This document shows positions 59,723 through 64,000 of a DNA stretch of 64,000 bases, piece after piece. The DNA is from Rubinisphaera margarita (lineage in GTDB: Bacteria; Planctomycetota; Planctomycetia; Planctomycetales; Planctomycetaceae): NCBI RefSeq assembly GCF_022267515.1, contig NZ_JAKFGB010000005.1, forward strand, positions 62,001 to 126,000, read 5' to 3'. Within the stretch, counting starts at the first letter, position 1. Every line of letters begins with the position of its first letter. A program made the position numbers and the translations under genes. The notes beneath the pieces were generated by a model. That model ran no database searches and was not told the origin of the DNA. It worked only from the letters and a program-made list of their open reading frames with translations.

Positions 59723-62041
59723 ATGTTAACGCCTGAGAGTCAGGACTCGATTCAGATTCCCCAAACCCACGATGCGCACAATCCGCTGCAGAGCGTCATT
59801 CGCTTCGCGCAGTCGCTGATTCGTCGCAAGTGGACGGTGCTCTCGTGGCTGTTGCTGACGACGAGTCTGGGAATTACATATTTCGCCATGGCGACGCGAC
59901 TCTATGAATCGAGTGCCGAGCTGCTCATTCTCCACACTGGAGAAGGCAATATCGATCAGACCCAGCAGAGTCAGAAGATGCTGCAGGATCAGCTGCCAAC
60001 CTACACCAAGGTTCTGGCGAGCGACGAAGTTCTGAAAGGCGCGTTGTTGCGATTGCCTGACGAATATCGAGCCGACTTTATCGGCATGACCAAGCGGGAA
60101 GCGATTAACAAGCTGCGCGGAAACCTGTCGGTGAAGTCGACTCGTCAGACTAACCTGCTTCAGGTTTCCTACAAGGCGGAGTCTCCCAAAGCAGCCGTCG
60201 CCATCGTGACCGAAATTCTGAATGCCTACTTCGCGTTCATGCAGGACATGCATCAGAACACGTCCCGCGAGACGCTGGCTCTGCTCAGCAAGCAGAAGGA
60301 TGAAGTCGAACGACAGATCGCGCTCAAGCAGGGCGAATTGCTGCGGCTCCAGTCCGAGTCGGACTCCCTGCTGGGGACTGGCGACAATGTCATGAGCGTT
60401 GTCAACGAGCGTGTGATTGAAATGAACCGCGCGCTGGCCGCCGCTCAGCGGGAAACGATTGAAGCGCGTGCGTTCTATGCATCTGTGGAGCAGGCCGTCC
60501 GGACCGGGCAGAGCCTGCAGCAACTGATGAATCAGGCGAACGAATCCCTCGCCAATGAAATGATGAAACGCAGCGTGGGGGTGGACAACTCCGACGCGCT
60601 GACATACGCCCGACTGCAGCAGCAGTTGATCGAAGACCAGGCCAAGCTGAACGACAAGCTCGCCGGAAAGCTCGGACCGAATCACCCCGAAGTCCTCGAA
60701 CTGCAACAGCGAATCAAGGCGTCGAAGGAATGGATGGCGGGACGGAGTTCTCAGGCTGTTCGCGATGCGGCAATGCTCAACAAGGATCTCGGGCCGAAAC
60801 TGCTCGAAGTCGCTCAACAGCGTTATCTGCACGCGGTCAATCATGAGAACGAGATCTATGCCCGGTTCACTCAGGAGAAGCAGGTTGCTTCGCAGATGAA
60901 CAATCGAATCATGCTGCTGCAGCATGCCGAACGGGACCTGGCTCGTCTGCAGGTGGACTATGACATGTACCGGGAGCGAATCAACGCCCTCGATCTCAAC
61001 CAGCAGGCAAGTCTGCGAACCCGCATCACCAAGCACGCCGAACCGAACTCCAATCCGGTTTCTCCGAAGCTCGTTTCGACGCTCATGATCAGCATGTTCC
61101 TGGGACTCTTCCTGGGGGCTGCGTCGGTCGTGCTGTTCGACCTACTCGATGACCGGTTCCATTCTCCGGACGATATCCGACGCGAGATCGGAGCCCCGGT
61201 GATGGCGATGATTCGCGATATGCCGCCGCTGCCACACAGCCATGGCATTGAATCGATTTACACCTACACCAAACCGAACAGTGTGGAAACCGAAGCGTTC
61301 CGGACACTGCGAACAGCGATCGAATTCGCCTGCGAACAGCATCAGCGGATCAGCATCACGAGTACCGAGCCAAGCGACGGAAAGACGACCGTGATGTCGA
61401 ATACCGGCGTGGCGTTCGCTCAGGCCGGCAAGAAGACATTGCTGATCGATGGCGATATGCGTCGCCCCGGATTGACCAAGCTGTTTAATCTCAAAGGGCA
61501 GAATGGTCTCTCGACGATTCTCCGCGACACGGCTCCGATTGCAGAGTCGGCCGAGGCGAATCTGGTGCGGACCGCCCACGAGAACCTGCATGTGATTCCC
61601 GCCGGACCCCGTCCGATCAACCCTGTGGAACTCTTGACGAGCGATCGGTTCCCGGAGCTGATTGCCTGGGCCGAAGCCGAGTACGACCAGATCCTCATCG
61701 ATGCTCCGCCTTCGCTGGCGGTGACCGATCCGGCAATCATCGGGCGTCTGGTCGATGGCGTCATCCTCACGGTTCGACCGGACCGCAACAAACGACGAAT
61801 GATTATTCGAGCTGCCGAATCAGTAACCGTTCTGGGCGCCAATCTGATCGGGGTCGTCGTTAACCGGCTGTCGAATGCCAGTGGCGAGTACGGCTATGGT
61901 TACGGCTATGGCTACGGATACGGTTACGGACACGATGAGAACGAGTCGGATGGCGAACCGGCTCCAATGGCCGCCGAGCACATTCCGCGACCCCGGAAGC
62001 GGTTCTCGCGCGATGAGAACTCGGACCGGTTTGCGGCGTGA
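59723..62041 (+). CDS. Wzz/Wzc-type polysaccharide chain-length regulator and tyrosine autokinase
   Basis: This 772-residue protein has two membrane segments (about 38-60 and 450-475) around a long periplasmic coiled coil. The cytoplasmic BY-kinase domain has Walker A K554 (STEPSDGKTTV), Walker A' D576 (LLIDGDMRRP) and Walker B D660 (ILIDAPP). The tail holds seven Tyr-Gly repeats (bases 61889-61930), then an acidic and a basic stretch. In Wzc-type kinases a Tyr cluster at the tail is phosphorylated and controls the assembly of polymer; the perfect alternation here is unusual. It follows the export lipoprotein gene and precedes a ligase/polymerase gene. Confidence 0.95.
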   Translation: MLTPESQDSIQIPQTHDAHNPLQSVIRFAQSLIRRKWTVLSWLLLTTSLGITYFAMATRLYESSAELLILHTGEGNIDQTQQSQKMLQDQLPTYTKVLASDEVLKGALLRLPDEYRADFIGMTKREAINKLRGNLSVKSTRQTNLLQVSYKAESPKAAVAIVTEILNAYFAFMQDMHQNTSRETLALLSKQKDEVERQIALKQGELLRLQSESDSLLGTGDNVMSVVNERVIEMNRALAAAQRETIEARAFYASVEQAVRTGQSLQQLMNQANESLANEMMKRSVGVDNSDALTYARLQQQLIEDQAKLNDKLAGKLGPNHPEVLELQQRIKASKEWMAGRSSQAVRDAAMLNKDLGPKLLEVAQQRYLHAVNHENEIYARFTQEKQVASQMNNRIMLLQHAERDLARLQVDYDMYRERINALDLNQQASLRTRITKHAEPNSNPVSPKLVSTLMISMFLGLFLGAASVVLFDLLDDRFHSPDDIRREIGAPVMAMIRDMPPLPHSHGIESIYTYTKPNSVETEAFRTLRTAIEFACEQHQRISITSTEPSDGKTTVMSNTGVAFAQAGKKTLLIDGDMRRPGLTKLFNLKGQNGLSTILRDTAPIAESAEANLVRTAHENLHVIPAGPRPINPVELLTSDRFPELIAWAEAEYDQILIDAPPSLAVTDPAIIGRLVDGVILTVRPDRNKRRMIIRAAESVTVLGANLIGVVVNRLSNASGEYGYGYGYGYGYGYGHDENESDGEPAPMAAEHIPRPRKRFSRDENSDRFAA

Positions 62042-62089
62042 TCATCAACAGCTGGCATGACGAAGGTGCCGTGGAAAGGAATCTGAACC

Positions 62090-64000
62090 GTGGCCTTTAA
62101 TCCGACCTATTCCAGTCGATCGCGGCGACGGTCTTCCTCACACTCTGGGCGACGGCAGGGCAGTAGCGGACGGTCGACCGGAACCGTCGACTACGTGGAG
62201 CCTCAGTCGCCGCTGCTTAAGCTGGCAGATGTGTCGCTGTACGCGGGCCTGCTGGCGGTCGTGCTTGTCTTCGGTGGGCGAACTCCGATCGGCAGCCTCG
62301 TTCTCGTGGTGGCGACCGGCATTACGGCGCTACTGTGGTGCGGACATCGGATGCTGACGCGGTCGGCTCCCTGGATCTGGAGTGGATTCGAGCTTCTGCT
62401 GGTGTGCGCGGTCGCACTCGGCCTCTTTCAGTTGATGCCGATGTCGCCGGAGATGCTCGAAACGGCATCCCCGGCCATCTCGACGTTTCTCACTCCCGAT
62501 GCGGAACTCGGAGCCGAGATCGACTCGCCGTTGACGACCTGGGATCGGATCTCGCTCGCACCGTCGGAAACGCGACTGACGCTTGCTCCGATCGCCTGCG
62601 TACTCGTGCTGTTTCTGCTCCTGATTCAACGGTTTCGGGATCGTCAGCACGGGAAAAAGGTGGTGCTGGCGGTGGGATTCGGCACGGCTGTTTTCGCTGT
62701 CTTCGGATCGGCTCAGTATCTGTTAAGCAATGGGAAGTTCTTCTGGGTTTTCGAACACCCTTACACGAACACGGCTGCGGTCGCTAAAGGATCGTTCACA
62801 AACTCGAATCACTTCGCCGGTTTTCTGGCTTTGTCGCTGGGACCGTTGCTGGCGTGGGCCATCTCGCGCAGCGGGGAACGCCGCTCCTCACGAGATCGCA
62901 TGGACAATGGTCCGACGGCCCGTCTGATTGTCGGTGCACTTGCCACATTCGCGTTGCTGGTCGGGATCGTGCTGACCGGTTCTCGCGGCGGACTGCTGCT
63001 GGCTGCCACGGCTCTCGGTGTGTCGCTCCCATTGATCATCTTCCGCGGACTGGCTGATGGCCGGACACCGATCGCCATCGCAGTCGCCGGGGTGCTCGCA
63101 CTGGGCGGAATGTCGGTGGTAGGCGAGAAGATCCTCGAACGCAATGCTCAGGAACTGGTGACGTCGAATCTGACCGATCTGGATACAGGCGATGCTCGCA
63201 GCTTCGTCTGGAACGCCAATCTCGCGGCTCAGCAAGAGTTTCGCTGGTTTGGAACCGGACTGGGAACACACAAGCACGTCATTCCGGCTTATCACGCTTC
63301 GGAACTTCCCGAGCACGTCTACACGCATGCCGAAAACAGTTATCTGCAGATTGGAACTGAAACGGGCGTCGTTGGCTGGCTGCTGGCAGGCTGCGGGATC
63401 CTCCTCGTAATTCATCGTCTGTTGACCCGAATCGTCGGAGCACGCAGATCACCGGCTGAGATCGCAATGATGACCGGCGTGGGAGCCAGTTTCTGCGTGT
63501 TCCTCGTCCAGGGCGTTTACGACTTCGCCTGGTATGCACCCGCTTACATGCTCGTGCTGGGCATTTATCTGGCTTACGTCTTCGCGGCTCCGCGGCAGGT
63601 CGAAGCGACACCTGTTCCACTGCAGTGGAGAGGCCTCTCGGCGGGCGTTTGCGGCTTGTGCGCACTGGCGATTGTCGGAGCAGGGGGACTTGCGATCTGG
63701 CCGGCTGCTCAGGCAGAACCATATACCGTCGATTACATGCGATACACAAATCGAGCCAAGCAGTTCGACGATGTGAAGGATGAACTGCATCTGCTCAAAA
63801 TTCGACTTGGACTACTGAAGAACGCACTTCGGTATCACCCCGAAGACATCGACAACAACATCCGGATTGCGACCAATCTGCGTCGGGTCTTTGAACTGCA
63901 GGATGCCGCTGGTCAGTTCCCGATGCCGATACCGCAGATTCGGGCAGCCGCCTATGCCGGGGGATTTGAGTCGACCGAACAGTTGCAGGCCTGGCTACAG
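62090..64000 (+). CDS. O-antigen ligase/polymerase-like membrane protein (3' end outside window)
   Basis: The frame is open from GTG 62090 (AAGGA at 11 bases) to the last base: 637 codons without a stop. After a basic, Ser/Arg-rich N-terminus of about 40 residues come 10 or more hydrophobic segments. The Wzy_C signature shows in NSNHFAGFLALSLGPLLAW, LTGSRGGLLLAATALG, and the large loop with WFGTGLGTHKHVIPAYHASELPEHVYTHAENSYLQIGTETGVVG. The last ~90 residues after about 550 form a soluble extension, perhaps the start of a TPR-like domain. It would polymerise or ligate the glycan exported by the two genes upstream. GC content and codon usage match the neighbours. Confidence 0.88.
   Translation, partial: MAFNPTYSSRSRRRSSSHSGRRQGSSGRSTGTVDYVEPQSPLLKLADVSLYAGLLAVVLVFGGRTPIGSLVLVVATGITALLWCGHRMLTRSAPWIWSGFELLLVCAVALGLFQLMPMSPEMLETASPAISTFLTPDAELGAEIDSPLTTWDRISLAPSETRLTLAPIACVLVLFLLLIQRFRDRQHGKKVVLAVGFGTAVFAVFGSAQYLLSNGKFFWVFEHPYTNTAAVAKGSFTNSNHFAGFLALSLGPLLAWAISRSGERRSSRDRMDNGPTARLIVGALATFALLVGIVLTGSRGGLLLAATALGVSLPLIIFRGLADGRTPIAIAVAGVLALGGMSVVGEKILERNAQELVTSNLTDLDTGDARSFVWNANLAAQQEFRWFGTGLGTHKHVIPAYHASELPEHVYTHAENSYLQIGTETGVVGWLLAGCGILLVIHRLLTRIVGARRSPAEIAMMTGVGASFCVFLVQGVYDFAWYAPAYMLVLGIYLAYVFAAPRQVEATPVPLQWRGLSAGVCGLCALAIVGAGGLAIWPAAQAEPYTVDYMRYTNRAKQFDDVKDELHLLKIRLGLLKNALRYHPEDIDNNIRIATNLRRVFELQDAAGQFPMPIPQIRAAAYAGGFESTEQLQAWLQ

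Noticed and set aside
59726..61036. A 436-codon open frame antisense to the Wzc-type gene
   Set aside because: A shadow of the coiled-coil coding region; Leu/Gln-rich in a way expected from the complement.

Overview
The window is bacterial, about 58-60% GC by eye, and comes from a planctomycete (order Planctomycetales; genus not resolved). Diagnostic families are a DUF1549/DUF1553 protein paired with a DUF1501 protein, a second DUF1501 protein, a DUF1559 pseudopilin-like protein, two sulfatases, a DUF1080 protein, a bacterial tripeptidyl-peptidase II, and several long signalling proteins. Genes lie on both strands in short operons. I see no rRNA, tRNA, transposase, CRISPR array or phage gene. 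Several starts have good Shine-Dalgarno sites, but many have none.

Layout. 1-2.7 kb: 3' part of a GGDEF protein, a membrane protein with a TrkA-C domain, and a methyltransferase. 2.7-3.2 kb: two 178-bp copies of a strongly folded repeat; a third, inverted copy lies at 40.3 kb. 3.2-5.1 kb: acetyltransferase and pectate-lyase-like protein with an ATGA overlap. 5.3-8.8 kb: glutamyl- and glutaminyl-tRNA synthetases. 8.9-11.7 kb: rfbD-like and asnB-like genes. 12-14 kb: DUF5060 secreted protein. 14.1-21.2 kb: a signalling block with a STAS protein, two receiver-HATPase fusions, a 1167-residue hybrid kinase and a double-FHA protein. 21.2-24 kb: a sulfatase diverging from a membrane/SelL-like redox fusion. 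24-29.2 kb: queD, folE, a sigma factor, a ZIP transporter, cysH and a cyclophilin. 29.7-33.6 kb: TPPII. 33.8-38.6 kb: DUF1549/1553 and DUF1501 pair. 38.6-40.2 kb: FAD oxidoreductase and MnmM-type methyltransferase, overlapping, which look like a split MnmC. 40.5-42.8 kb: DUF1080 and a second DUF1501. 43-47.9 kb: amtB-glnB-glnD, a complete nitrogen-sensing set. 47.9-50.1 kb: glycosyltransferase 9 and mannose-6-phosphate isomerase. 50.3-54.8 kb: thiolase, FadJ-type enzyme and an ATP-grasp-like protein. 54.8-57.9 kb: a sulfatase whose signal peptide appears frameshifted, a DUF1559 protein and a His/Cys-rich secreted protein. 58.4 kb to the end: an exopolysaccharide operon (export lipoprotein, tyrosine autokinase, O-antigen-ligase-like protein running off the window).

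Strongest points for a second look: the cloverleaf-like repeat family; the overlapping oxidoreductase/methyltransferase pair as a two-gene route for tRNA wobble uridine modification; the sulfatase signal-peptide frameshift; the membrane/SelL-like fusion; and the signalling block that joins two-component and partner-switching parts. I do not see a wholly new defence or mobile system.
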